34,126 nt of DNA from Candidatus Goldiibacteriota bacterium (GTDB lineage Bacteria > Oederibacteriota > PGYV01 > DYJU01), in NCBI GenBank assembly GCA_938034975.1, contig CALHNI010000024.1:1-34126 (forward strand), given 5' to 3'. This document shows, piece by piece, positions 1 through 10,800 of this stretch. A program made the translations under genes and the position numbers. Below the pieces are notes generated by a model that did not search any database, was not told where the DNA came from, and saw nothing but the letters and a program-made list of their open reading frames with translations. Each line of letters opens with the position of its first letter. Positions within the stretch are counted from its first letter, which is position 1.

Positions 1-172
1 AAATATATAAAAAGGTTTATAAACAAATAAGAATTTTAAGAGTGTATTTGTTTTTAAAATTAAAAAACAGGTGAATTAAAGTAATTTACTATAAAAATAA
101 AAAATTATTAAGCAAAAAAGCCAAAAATATTTTATATTTCCGTAAAAACGAATTTTCTATGCTTTTTTACGG
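1..172 (+). repeat. Dispersed hairpin-ended repeat, copy 1 (left end cut by window edge)
   Basis: Bases 1-110 match 34014-34126 with about four differences by eye, and match the reverse complement of about 24270-24385. The copy ends at 140-172 with an imperfect palindrome whose arms are CCGTAAAAA and TTTTTACGG, the 'hairpin B' seen in other copies. The other terminal hairpin (CCTGAAAAACGC type) would lie left of base 1. There is no coding potential. The shared borders with the other copies are direct observation; a mobile origin is inference. Confidence 0.85.
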
Positions 173-186
173 ACGGGTAAATTCAA

Positions 187-215
187 TTGCGTTTTTAAAT
201 TTAGTTTTATATAAT
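187..215 (+). promoter_or_regulatory. Predicted sigma-70-type promoter for the 254-14211 gene run
   Basis: TTGCGT (187-192) and a perfect TATAAT (210-215) are separated by exactly 17 bases. They lie just downstream of the repeat's hairpin and 38 bases before the first ATG. The -10 box is perfect and the -35 matches only at TTG. In such AT-rich DNA a chance TATAAT is not rare, so spacing and position carry most of the weight. Confidence 0.5.
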
Positions 216-253
216 AATTAAAAATTTATCATTAACCAAATTTAAGGATATTT

Positions 254-1438
254 ATGAAAATTAAGGATAATTTAATAATATATACACTAATATTATATGC
301 TTTATTTTCGGTTGTTTCAATTACTATATCTGAAATTTTTTTTATATTAGCGATAATTCTATTCTTTTATGAGATAATAACTAAAAGAATTCATATTAAA
401 AAAATTTTTTTATCACCTGTTAGTCTGCCTATAATAATTTTTACTTTATTTCATTTTATATCAGCGGCCACAGGTATTGATCCATTAAATAGTTTAAAAG
501 ACGCAAAGAAAATTTACTTAATTCTTATGTTTTTTTTATGTGCATATTGTTTAAATAATAAGGAAAAAATAAAAACGGTTTTAAATGCTTTTTCTTTAGG
601 TGCAGGATTTATAGGTTTTTATGCTTTATTAACTGGTATTTATTTTAAACACATTAAAGGGATTTATGATTTCAGAGCAAGTTCTTTTTCCGGCAATTAT
701 ATGCATTTAGGTGGTATGCTGATGATGGCTTTAATTGTAGTTTTTGTTTTAATGCTTTATTCAATAAAAGAAAGAGAAAAAACAAAAATTTGTTTTTATA
801 CAATAAATTTTATTCTTATACTTTTTGGACTTTTATATACCTACACGCGTGGTTCATGGCTTGCGTCATTTACAGGCATACTTTTAATTTTATTTCTTAT
901 TGATAAAAAATGGTTTGCCTGGTCAATTTTTATCTCTATTATAATTTTTATTATATTCATAAATACTTCATTTGCCCAGCGTATTATCAGGACTTTTACA
1001 TATTTTTCCGGGGATTCAGGAACCGAAAGAATATATATGTGGAAAAGCGGGCTTAAAATAATTAAAGATTATCCTTTGTTTGGCATAGGAACAGCAAATC
1101 TTGAAAAAATTTATCCACTTTATATTCATAAAGATGCAAAGGAAAAAAATCAGGGACATCTGCATAATAATATTTTACAGATAGCGGTAATTGATGGATT
1201 GTTCGGGCTTTCTGCATTTTTATGGATTTTTATTACTTTTTTTATATATATTTATAAAAGTTTTAAAAATACAGAGGATTTATACTTAAAATATGTTTTA
1301 CTAGCTGTTTTTTCTGTGCTAATTTCTTTTTTTGTAAATGGCTTATTTGAGTATAATTTTTTTTCTTCCCAGGTTGTTTTGATTTTCTGGTTTTTAACCG
1401 GAATCGGGGAAGCGGCAAGGAGACAAGTTTTCTTATGA
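254..1438 (+). CDS. O-antigen ligase / polymerase family membrane protein (Wzy_C, WaaL-like)
   Basis: A 394-aa polytopic inner-membrane protein with about ten or more hydrophobic segments. The signature YTRGSWLA at about residues 197-204 and the later periplasmic-loop region with GIGTANLEKIYP and HLHNNILQ (about 275-310) are typical of the Wzy_C/O-antigen ligase superfamily. Members either ligate O-antigen from undecaprenyl diphosphate onto lipid A-core or polymerise repeat units; sequence alone does not separate WaaL from Wzy. The ATG at 254 follows AAGGAT at 243-248. The stop overlaps the next start (ATGA at 1435-1438), so it is translationally coupled to the GT9 gene. Family assignment is secure; substrate is unknown. 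Confidence 0.8.
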   Translation: MKIKDNLIIYTLILYALFSVVSITISEIFFILAIILFFYEIITKRIHIKKIFLSPVSLPIIIFTLFHFISAATGIDPLNSLKDAKKIYLILMFFLCAYCLNNKEKIKTVLNAFSLGAGFIGFYALLTGIYFKHIKGIYDFRASSFSGNYMHLGGMLMMALIVVFVLMLYSIKEREKTKICFYTINFILILFGLLYTYTRGSWLASFTGILLILFLIDKKWFAWSIFISIIIFIIFINTSFAQRIIRTFTYFSGDSGTERIYMWKSGLKIIKDYPLFGIGTANLEKIYPLYIHKDAKEKNQGHLHNNILQIAVIDGLFGLSAFLWIFITFFIYIYKSFKNTEDLYLKYVLLAVFSVLISFFVNGLFEYNFFSSQVVLIFWFLTGIGEAARRQVFL

Positions 1439-2544
1439 TAAAAAGAATTGAAAAAAGTAAAATAAAAAAAATTTTAATTATAAGACCAAGAGCAATAGGA
1501 GATGTTATACTAACGACACCATTTATAAGAACATTAAGAAAAGAATTTTCCGATGCAAAAATTGATTATTTAGCTGAAGAATTTGTAAGACCGGTACTTG
1601 AAGGCAATCCTAATATTTCTGAAATTAAAATACTAAAAAGATATAGTTTAAACAAAGAACCTGAAAACATAAAAGCCATAAAAAATAGGTTGAAAAAGTC
1701 AATACCTTTTGTCAAAATATTGGAAAGCATAAGATTTTATATCAATCTTATAAATGAAAGATATGATCTGGTTTTTGACCTATGGGGCAATTTAAGGACA
1801 GCCCTTATAAGTTTTTTGACAGGAGCAAAATATAGAGTTGGTTTTACCTTTCGTTTTAGAAAATTTTTTTACAATATCAGGGTAAAACCTGATATTGTCC
1901 CTAAGTATAACGCTAATTATCATCTGGACCTTTTAAGAGCAATAGGAATAATCCCTGATTCTGATAAAACAGAATTTTTTTTGGAGAAAAAAGATGAGGA
2001 TTTTATAAAAAACTTTTTTAAAAGTGCAGGCATTATGAATAATGATTTAATTGTGGGATTGAGTGGTTCGGGTTCCTGGATAACCAAAAGGTGGTTTGAA
2101 GAAAAATTTTCAAAATTAGCTGATATTATACTTAAAGAGATAAAAAATTCAAAAATTGTTATTTTATGGGGACCAGGAGAAAGAGTGATAGCAGAAAAAA
2201 TAAAAAGCGGGATAAAAGCAGAACAAGAAAGAGTTTTTCTTGCTCCTGAAACAAATTTAAAACAATTAGGAGCATTGATAAAAAATCTAAATTTATTAAT
2301 AACCAATGACGGGGCAGCGAGTCATATTGCAGTTGCTCTTTCAACAAAATCAATAACAATATATGGTCCTACGAATCCAAAATCATGGTCACCTGAAAAC
2401 AGTAAAATACATAAGACGGTTGCCCCTTTAATTAAATGTGCCCCATGTGATAAAACTATTTGTCCTTATGGAACAATAGAATGTATGCAAAAAATAGATG
2501 AAAAAGAAGTTTTTAAAAAAGTAAAAGAAATTCTAGAATTTTAA
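1435..2544 (+). CDS. Glycosyltransferase family 9 (ADP-heptose:LPS heptosyltransferase-like)
   Basis: A 369-aa GT-B fold enzyme. The N-terminal motif ILIIRPRAIGDVILTTP (about residues 13-29) and the C-terminal nucleotide-binding stretch ITNDGAASHIAVAL followed by YGPTNPKSW (about 287-318) are characteristic of GT9/WaaF-WaaC proteins that build the LPS inner core on the cytoplasmic face. A four-cysteine patch near the C-terminus (KCAPCDK...CPYGTIEC) is common in this family outside proteobacteria. AGGAG at 1418-1422 precedes the ATG, which overlaps the ligase stop by four bases. With the upstream ligase this indicates an LPS/O-antigen function. The sugar transferred is not certain. Confidence 0.85.
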   Translation: MIKRIEKSKIKKILIIRPRAIGDVILTTPFIRTLRKEFSDAKIDYLAEEFVRPVLEGNPNISEIKILKRYSLNKEPENIKAIKNRLKKSIPFVKILESIRFYINLINERYDLVFDLWGNLRTALISFLTGAKYRVGFTFRFRKFFYNIRVKPDIVPKYNANYHLDLLRAIGIIPDSDKTEFFLEKKDEDFIKNFFKSAGIMNNDLIVGLSGSGSWITKRWFEEKFSKLADIILKEIKNSKIVILWGPGERVIAEKIKSGIKAEQERVFLAPETNLKQLGALIKNLNLLITNDGAASHIAVALSTKSITIYGPTNPKSWSPENSKIHKTVAPLIKCAPCDKTICPYGTIECMQKIDEKEVFKKVKEILEF

Positions 2545-2561
2545 CAGGAGGTTGTTTAATT

Positions 2562-3227
2562 ATGGTAGATATTGACATAGATAAAATACTTGAAAAAACA
2601 GAAAAAGCCGAGGCAGAAAAGAAAAAAAAGCAAAAATTAATAATAAATATAATATCTGTTTTTTTAAAAGTATTATTAATAATTTCTGTGTATTTTATTA
2701 TAAATATAATTATTGGAGAAAAATGTATAACTTATTTTCCGTTAAAAAGCGGGATTAAGTTTATTTATAATAAAAAAAATATGAGTCCTGAAGAATGGGA
2801 AATTCTAAATATATTGGCTAATATTAATAATTTTCAATGTAAAATTCTAAATATTGTTGATAAAGGTAATTTCTTTTCAAAACAGGAATATTATTATATA
2901 GATAAAAAAGAAGGCATAATAAGATTGGCTGTTTCATATGATTACGGGAAAAAGACAAAAGATGGTTTCAGACTGCTTCCGGCGAGGATAAAAAAAGGTA
3001 AAGAATTCAAAGCGGGAAAAATAAAAAATAAAATTATAAATGCAAAAATAGAAGAAAAAGAAACTATGTCTTTACCTATAGGTGAGTTAACTGCTTATAG
3101 AGTTCATTATATTGCTGATCCATATTTTAATGAAATTATATGGTTTGCAAAAAATACAGGAATAGTAAAGAAGGTTGATAATGTTGCTAAAATTGAATTG
3201 AATATTATAAATATGGAAAAAAAATGA
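2562..3227 (+). CDS. Single-pass membrane protein of unknown function
   Basis: 221 aa. A charged cytoplasmic N-terminus rich in Lys and Glu (residues 1-25) precedes one transmembrane helix at about 27-50, leaving about 170 residues outside. The exported part opens with [12 protein letters not shown], a pattern seen at the start of many uncharacterised periplasmic beta domains, but I do not recognise a named family. A strong AGGAGG (2547-2552) sits 9 bases before the ATG. The stop overlaps the chemoreceptor start by four bases (ATGA, 3224-3227), so it belongs to the same transcript. It may be an accessory to the neighbouring envelope genes; function not assigned. Confidence 0.6.
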   Translation: MVDIDIDKILEKTEKAEAEKKKKQKLIINIISVFLKVLLIISVYFIINIIIGEKCITYFPLKSGIKFIYNKKNMSPEEWEILNILANINNFQCKILNIVDKGNFFSKQEYYYIDKKEGIIRLAVSYDYGKKTKDGFRLLPARIKKGKEFKAGKIKNKIINAKIEEKETMSLPIGELTAYRVHYIADPYFNEIIWFAKNTGIVKKVDNVAKIELNIINMEKK

Positions 3228-4870
3228 ATTTAAAAAAAATTATTTTAAAAAAAGATTTCTTATTATATTTATCTGCGGGTATTTTTTTGTTTGCAATTAT
3301 ATTATTTGCCGTTGTAAATTCAAATATAAAAAAGAAAATTGCAATTCATAATGAAATTATAGAAAAAAATTTATCTGATATTTTAATTCTTTCATCAGTA
3401 CATACGAACTTAAAAAGTTATAATGACAATCTTGTCTATGTGAGGAATTTAAAATGGAACAATGGTACAAAAATAAAATATGTGCGATTAAAGATAAATA
3501 AACCAAAAGAAGATATTCAGAAAATAAACAAAGAAAATATAAAAATGCAACTTATATCTTTTTATGATAATTTAAAAGAGTTAGATTTGAATGATACTAC
3601 AACAAAAGTTCTTACAGAAGAAATAAATAAAAATCAGGAATTTTTAAAAAAAACAGATGCGTCAATTTTATTGTTAAAGTCAGAAATATTAAAAAGCAGG
3701 GAATATATAAAAAAAATACAATCCTTCTCAGGAATTATTTTTATAATTGTTGTTTTTTTTGTATTAATAATCAGCTCATGGGGTTTTTATTATAATCATG
3801 TTGCATCGGGTTCAATAAAATCATTTATTGAAAACTTGCAGACTGATAATTCGGTAATTGAAAATTTAGCAGAACTTTTTGATATAAAAGATAAATTAAA
3901 TGAATTTTTATTGGAAATTAAAAAATCAAAATTAATAGAAAAAAATGCTGAGGAAAAAATAAAAGTTATAAAAGATGCCTTAAAAAATGTAATTACTTCT
4001 TTTTCTGAAATTTCGCTTGCGGCTGATTCTATATCAGTTGCTTCACAGGAACTTGCAAAAAAAATAACAGGATATTCTGAAAGTATAAAAAATACAAAAG
4101 ATTTAACAACTAACATGGTAAATGATACTGAAAAAATAAGAACAGAAACAAATAAAGGGTCTATATATTCCCAGAAAATGAATGAAACAGCAAAAGCCGG
4201 TGAAGAATCAATTGTTTCAACAATAAAGGAAATAGAATCAATGCATGGAGTTATTAATGATTTAAACAATGTGATTGGCAATATGAATACAAAAGCAATT
4301 GAAATAAGTAAAGTTGCATCTTTAATAAAAGAAATTGCTGAACAGACAAATCTCCTTGCTTTAAATGCTTCCATAGAAGCGGCAAGGGCGGGAGAGGCAG
4401 GCAGGGGATTTGCTGTTGTCGCAGAGGAAATAAGACAACTTGCTGAATCAACAGGTAATGCTTCAAAAAAAATATCCGAAGAAGTCAAAGAAATAAACAG
4501 GATAACTAATTTGACAGTTGAAAAAATAAGTGGAGCAGCCAAAAGAATAAACACCAGTGTTAATATTGCAAATGATGCAGCGGTTTCCTTCCAAAAAATA
4601 AAAAATTCAATAGAAGAAACGATGAATATAACGGCGAATATTTATAATTTAACAAATGATGAAGTAAGTAAAATAGAAAGTATAATAAAAATAATTAAAG
4701 AGGTTGAAAACATAATAGATGAGATGGCTTCAAACATAGAGGGAATATCTGCTTCAATTGAACAGGAGACAGCTAGTATTGAAAATCTTCGTTCATCCAT
4801 TGAAGAAATTTATCAGAAAACTGAAAATATACGAAATGATATAGAGAAAATCAGGAAATCCCAAGATTAA
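3224..4870 (+). CDS. Methyl-accepting chemotaxis protein
   Basis: 548 aa. Transmembrane helices lie at about 12-32 and 170-190 and enclose a helical periplasmic sensor of about 135 residues. No convincing HAMP follows TM2; a long helical linker leads to the MCP signalling domain. The conserved hairpin tip that binds CheA/CheW is clear at about 369-402 ([20 protein letters not shown], then [15 protein letters not shown]). Upstream and downstream helices form the methylated bundle. The stop codon abuts the ATG of the SprA-like gene with no gap, suggesting co-expression of a chemoreceptor with an outer-membrane translocon protein. No other che gene is in the window, and the ligand is unknown. 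Confidence 0.92.
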   Translation: MNLKKIILKKDFLLYLSAGIFLFAIILFAVVNSNIKKKIAIHNEIIEKNLSDILILSSVHTNLKSYNDNLVYVRNLKWNNGTKIKYVRLKINKPKEDIQKINKENIKMQLISFYDNLKELDLNDTTTKVLTEEINKNQEFLKKTDASILLLKSEILKSREYIKKIQSFSGIIFIIVVFFVLIISSWGFYYNHVASGSIKSFIENLQTDNSVIENLAELFDIKDKLNEFLLEIKKSKLIEKNAEEKIKVIKDALKNVITSFSEISLAADSISVASQELAKKITGYSESIKNTKDLTTNMVNDTEKIRTETNKGSIYSQKMNETAKAGEESIVSTIKEIESMHGVINDLNNVIGNMNTKAIEISKVASLIKEIAEQTNLLALNASIEAARAGEAGRGFAVVAEEIRQLAESTGNASKKISEEVKEINRITNLTVEKISGAAKRINTSVNIANDAAVSFQKIKNSIEETMNITANIYNLTNDEVSKIESIIKIIKEVENIIDEMASNIEGISASIEQETASIENLRSSIEEIYQKTENIRNDIEKIRKSQD

Positions 4871-7800
4871 ATGCATAGCATATTTTTTTTTATTTCAATT
4901 TTATTTTTTAATTTATCTTTGTTTGCTGTTCAGGATTTAAAAGATAATACAATTAATACCAGGTTAACTATTGAAAATTATGTTTTTAAAGGACCTGAAA
5001 ATTTAAAAGCAGAGGTAAATGGAATAAAGGTAAAATTAAAATGGGATCCGATTAATTTGCCCAATATAAAATATAATATATACAGAAGCACAGAAGAACA
5101 AGGAGAATATTTAAAAATAAATAAAGATGAAATAAGTGGAAATGAATATCTTGATACAAAGAAAAACAGTATATTTCCATTATTAAGTGGTATTAAATAT
5201 TTTTATAAAGTATCTGCTGTTGATTCGGAAAAGGAAATAGGAGAATCAAATATAGTATTTGCCATACCAACAGGTAAACTTTCTCCTCCTGAAGAAGTAA
5301 ATGTAATACCATTTACTGATAAAATTTTAATAAAATGGATAGAACCGGATTCAAGTGGTGAGTATGAAATTGCAGGTTATAATATTTTCAGATCAATAGA
5401 TGAAAAAGATTCAGGAATAAAAATAAATGATGAATTAATAAAGGAATATGAATATGAAGATAAAAATATTGAACAGGGATTAAAATATTTTTACAGATTA
5501 CAAAGTGTTGATGTTAAGGGTAATACTTCTGAACTATCCAATGTATATGAAACAATGCCTTTTGTGCCGGTTTCTGAGCCGCTTGATATTACAGTGCAGG
5601 CAAAATCAAGTGAGAGCATAAAAATCAGTTGGTTAGAACCTGATATAAAGGGTTCTTATGGTATAGCAGGTTATAATATATTCAGGAGTGAAAATCCTGA
5701 TTCTTTTCCTGAAAAACCAATCAATATAAAATTAATAAAACAGTATTATGATGAAGCCGGACGTATTTTTTATTATGATAATATAATAAACAGTATTGAA
5801 CCGCCACAACCAGGAAAAAATTACTATTATAAAATTGTGCCAATTGATACCAATGGCAATACAGGAGTTGCAAGTAAAGTAGTTAGTGGCACTATAGAAC
5901 TTTTAAAATTAAAAAAAACAGGAATAATATCCGGGGAAATTTCTGAATTTGGGTTACCACCGGAATCTAATTTAACAATAACAGGAAGTAAACAAATACA
6001 GCTTTCATATAAACATATATTTTCAGATAATGCCATAGAACAATCAAGATTTGATATAACACAACCTTTAAAAGTCAGAGTAATAGGGAATATAGGAAAA
6101 AAAATAACGGTAGAAGTTGACCATGATGATAGCAGAACCCAGGACGAACAAAGAAAAATATCAATAAAATATCAGGGAGAAAAAGAAGAAACAGTTCAGG
6201 AAGTTAATTTTGGAGATATAACTCTTGATATTCCGGCAACGAGATTTGTTAGTTTTTCCCAATCACTGTTTGGTATAAATGCAAAAATAAAATTGGGTGA
6301 GAAATTTACACTTTCTGCTATAGCAGCACAGACAAAAGGTATAACAGCAATCCAGACATTTAAAGGGAATTTGCGGGAAAAAGAAGTAAATGGTAAAAAA
6401 GGAATTTACATCTCTGATATTGATTTCATTAAAAATACTTATTATTACATAACAAAAGAAAACGTTGAAATAAAACCTGGCTCAGTTGTTGTTTACATGG
6501 ATAATGCAAATATAAATGATTATAATATAAATACAAAAAAGTCATATCCTACAGGAAAATTTGATTTTGACCTTTTAATTTTAGGTACTGATTATACGGT
6601 TGATTATAAAAATAAAATAATTAAATTTAATATCCCGATTTATGATCATTATATAATTGCGGTTGCTTTTGAAACTTTAGATGGCAGAAAAATCGGGTTT
6701 GACGCAAGTGGTGCTTTTGATTTTAATGAAGCAAATTTGATTTCTGAGCAAAATGGCATAACATCTGAATATATGCATTTAATTCAGGATGGAACAATGC
6801 AAAATCCAAAAGACATTTCTCATAAGGTTTTAAGTTTTTATTATCTTGGTGATACACAGATTTATAATCCAAAGATTGACAAGGATTTTGTGATAAAAAT
6901 ATATGATATGTCAAATAAAGAATATTACATCCCGTATCCAACGCATCCTGATGCAGATAAATGGTATGAGATAGATACAGATTTTGGGTTATTAAAATTT
7001 AAAAGTTATTTTCCGTTTAAATATCCAAATAATTCGCCTTGCGATCCGGCAACAAGCAATACAAGGATAGGCACAGAAGATGACGCATATAATACCCAGC
7101 CACCGGTAAATTCAAGGTTTAAAATTTATTTAGAATACAAATATTATGTTTCTTCTTTTAAACTTGATTATCCAAGTGTTGTTTATGGCAGTGAAAAGAT
7201 TTTTTTAAATGGCCGGCTTTTAAGAAAAGACATAGATTATTATATATTATATGAAACAGGGGAAGTTACTTTTATTGACAAAAATTTAATTCAGCCGGAT
7301 TCTGAAATTGTAATTGTTTATGAGTATTTCCCTTTTTTTCAGGCGTTTCCAAGTAATTTATATGGTGCCAGGGCAGAATATAAACTTTTTGATAATTTAT
7401 CTATGGGTACAACTTTTCTTTACAAAAGCGCTAATTCAAGCAGTCAGATTATACCTGATGCGCGCTCTACTTATCAGGGTCTTTCAACTCCTTACAGAAT
7501 GTATATATTGGATGGTGATATAAAATTTGATTTAAAAAAAGAACAGATAAATAAGATTCTGGATGTTTTGCCTTTTATTGAAGATTCAAAAATTCCTGTT
7601 GATTTTTCTTTTCAGGCAGAAATGGCGCATAGCAATTTTAACCCTAATATATTTGATAAGCATAATGAACATGGGGTTGCAATGATAGATAATATAGAAG
7701 GCGCTGATAATATAATAAGCACATCAATGGATAAAAATTACTGGTTCCCTGCAAGCAGACCACAGGCATCTGATATTTCATCAGGGGAAAGAATACAGAT

Positions 7801-10800
7801 AAGTAAATCAAATATAACTGATATTGATCCTGCACCAAGCGCCGGTTCGGATATTTACGGAACTTCAAGCAGGAAAATAATGTTGCAGTTTAATTATAAC
7901 AATTTAACAAGTTCAAAATGGGATGCTTACAGGTATTTAATCTCATCTTATGGTGAAAATTTAAATAATTATTCATATATTGATATGTGGGTGTATACAA
8001 CCCAGCCAATTGAGATCGGGGTTGACCTTGGTGTAATTAGTGAAGATTCAAATGGTAATTCGGTGCTTGATACAGAAGACAAACATGGTGGCAGACCAAA
8101 TGGTATTTTAGAAAGTGACGAAGATACAGGCATAAACCAGTCAAATGATGAATATTGGGGGGCAAGAAATACCTATTTGGATACAGAGGATATGAATAAT
8201 AATGGTATACTTGATACACTTGATGCTTATTATCAATACAGAAAACAAATTACAGAAACAGGTAGATGGATAAATTTAAAAATAGATTTGAAGAAAATAG
8301 GTGAATTTACAGGATATAATGTTTCTTTAGACCCGGCTTCAAAAAATTTTTTATCACTGGTAAAACATGCAAGATTGGTTATAAGGGGAGTTTCGGGAAG
8401 TCCTGTAAACGGATATGTAAAAATAGCGTCCATTGATTTTACAGGAAATTCATGGGTTTTAAAAGTTATGCCAAATTCTTATGACAGGGTGGGAAACAGA
8501 ATTGATTCGCCTGATGTTAATAAATTTAACCTGTCAACAGTAAATAAATATACAGATTCTTCTTATGTCCCAAATGTGAATTTTTTTGAGTATCAAAGAG
8601 AAGAAGATAAAAAATCTGAAAAAGCCTTGAAAATAACTTATAATCAGTCTAATTACGATTTAAGTGCTGATGGAAAAGCAATTTACTTTGCAACTAAAGA
8701 TTTAAGCAGAAGTATTGGTTTTGATTATCAGCCATTTAAAAAATTAAGGTTTGATATCTTTTATTCAAAAAAAGATGGTAGTTCTGGTTCGGGCAAGATA
8801 TTTTTTATAAGATTAGGGACAGGAACATCGGATGATAATAATTATTATCAGTATAATGTTCAGTTAGATGATGTTCCTTCTGATGGAGTGTGGCATACTG
8901 TAGAATTAAAATTAGATGGTTCTGATAAAAAAAGAAGTGCACCTTACGGTAATCCCAATTTGCGTCAGATAAATTATATAACAATAGGTGTTATAAATCC
9001 AAATTCAATGCCGGCAAATGAAATTTTTTATGTTAATAATTTTAGATTAACTGATCCAGATGAAAAGTTAGGATTGGGAAAATACACAAATGCTGTAATT
9101 AATTATTCTGGTTTTGGAAGTGTTTCGCATTCATATCAAGAAATAGAAAGTGATTTTATAACAATTGCCGATGTTGGCAGAACAATGGTAAAGCAACATT
9201 CCAGGAAAAATACAATTAATTTTAATTATAACCAGATTTCATTTTTACCTGTAAGGAATTCATTTAGAAGAGAAGAATTATTTACAGAGGAAAAATATCG
9301 TGAAGATCCTGAATATACAAGTAATTATATTATACCTGATACGGTTATTGAAGAATTTTTAAATTCGGGCTCGTTTAATTTGATTCCAAATTTTACATTA
9401 TCAAATAATATTACTTTAAATAAAACCAAAAACAGATATATAAAAATTTATACCTATCAGGATTATGATTATGAAAAATTCAGAATTGCTCCTTATGCCC
9501 GTTATTCTGTCCCGGATCAGATACAATTACCTGCTGATTTGAAAATACCGCTTGGAAATAATACTGTAGAAAGCAACCTTGCTGTAGTTAATGAAAAATG
9601 GGATTATATTCAGCCTGAATCAATAATATCTAACTTTAACTATAACTATTATGATAAATGGGAAATGACAAGGGAGCAAAATTATAAATGGACAGGCAAT
9701 TATACAATTGACAGAATAAATTTAACAACCGACTATCAATACGGCTTATATGAGAAAAAGGGGAATTTATTAGGCAGATATATTTATTACCTTGATAGAA
9801 TAAGTCCTGATAAATATTATACAAGTGATTATATCTTATTAAAGCGTTCCATAATGCCTTCTTTATCTTTATCTTTGGGAGAGATTTTACTTTTTAATCC
9901 GCAAATATCTTATAAATCAAATTATACAATGGATTATTCAACGATGAGTTTATTGACATCCGGAGATTTTTCTTTTATGACAAAGATAGAGTTAAAAAAG
10001 ATTCTGGATATATTGCCGAATATAAGCACTTATAATGTAAGTATCAGTTTAAATGAAAATTATAACGATACTTATTATTCAGATTCTATAGAAGGATATA
10101 ACAAATTGCCATTTGAATCAAAATGGTTTTTAAATTCCTGGGAAAACATATTCAACAGCAGCAAAATAGAAGAATTAGAAAAATTATCTTATAATGGTTC
10201 TTTCAGATTAAGTCATGACCTTAATTTTTCTGAAATAAAATTTTTTGATAGATTTTCTTTTACGCCACGTGGTAGTTTGAGTATTTACAGAAGTTCTTAT
10301 TCAAGGATTTTAAATACATTTACCAATACGATAAATTTAAGTATTTTTAATATGCAGGTTCTTAATGTCAGTATTCCCGGACTTGAGAGATTTTTCAGAA
10401 ATGAAACATTAACAGGGAACTATATTTATTCTGACACAAAAACAATAGATCCGGTTAATAAAAAGGATGTAATTAATGAAACCATAAGTCACAGTGCAGA
10501 TATTACATTAAATTTCAAGGATAATGATGCATTGGAAAATCCTTTAACAGGGAGACTTGGTATTTCTTATAGTAAAAAGGATACACAAAACAGACAAATT
10601 TTTATATGGATGTATACACTGGAACCAAGATTCCAGTTAAATTACTTTTTTAAATTTAATGAACCAATGCTGATTCCTTCATGGATGCCATGGATTGGAG
10701 GGAAAGCATTTAAATTGGAACAAGTATTACAATGGAAAAATATTTTATCTGTTTTTATAACGAGAGGCGATGATGTGGGTGGAGTGCGAGCAAATAAGCA

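Noticed and set aside
1-172. CRISPR array or tRNA cluster in the repeat regions
   Set aside because: Repeat copies are far apart, differ in orientation and lack uniform spacers; no cloverleaf or CCA-ended tRNA was seen.
3796-4554. Long antisense frame (252 codons) within the chemoreceptor gene
   Set aside because: It is the mirror of low-complexity MCP codons, including the conserved hairpin tip, and has no coherent domain or start signal.
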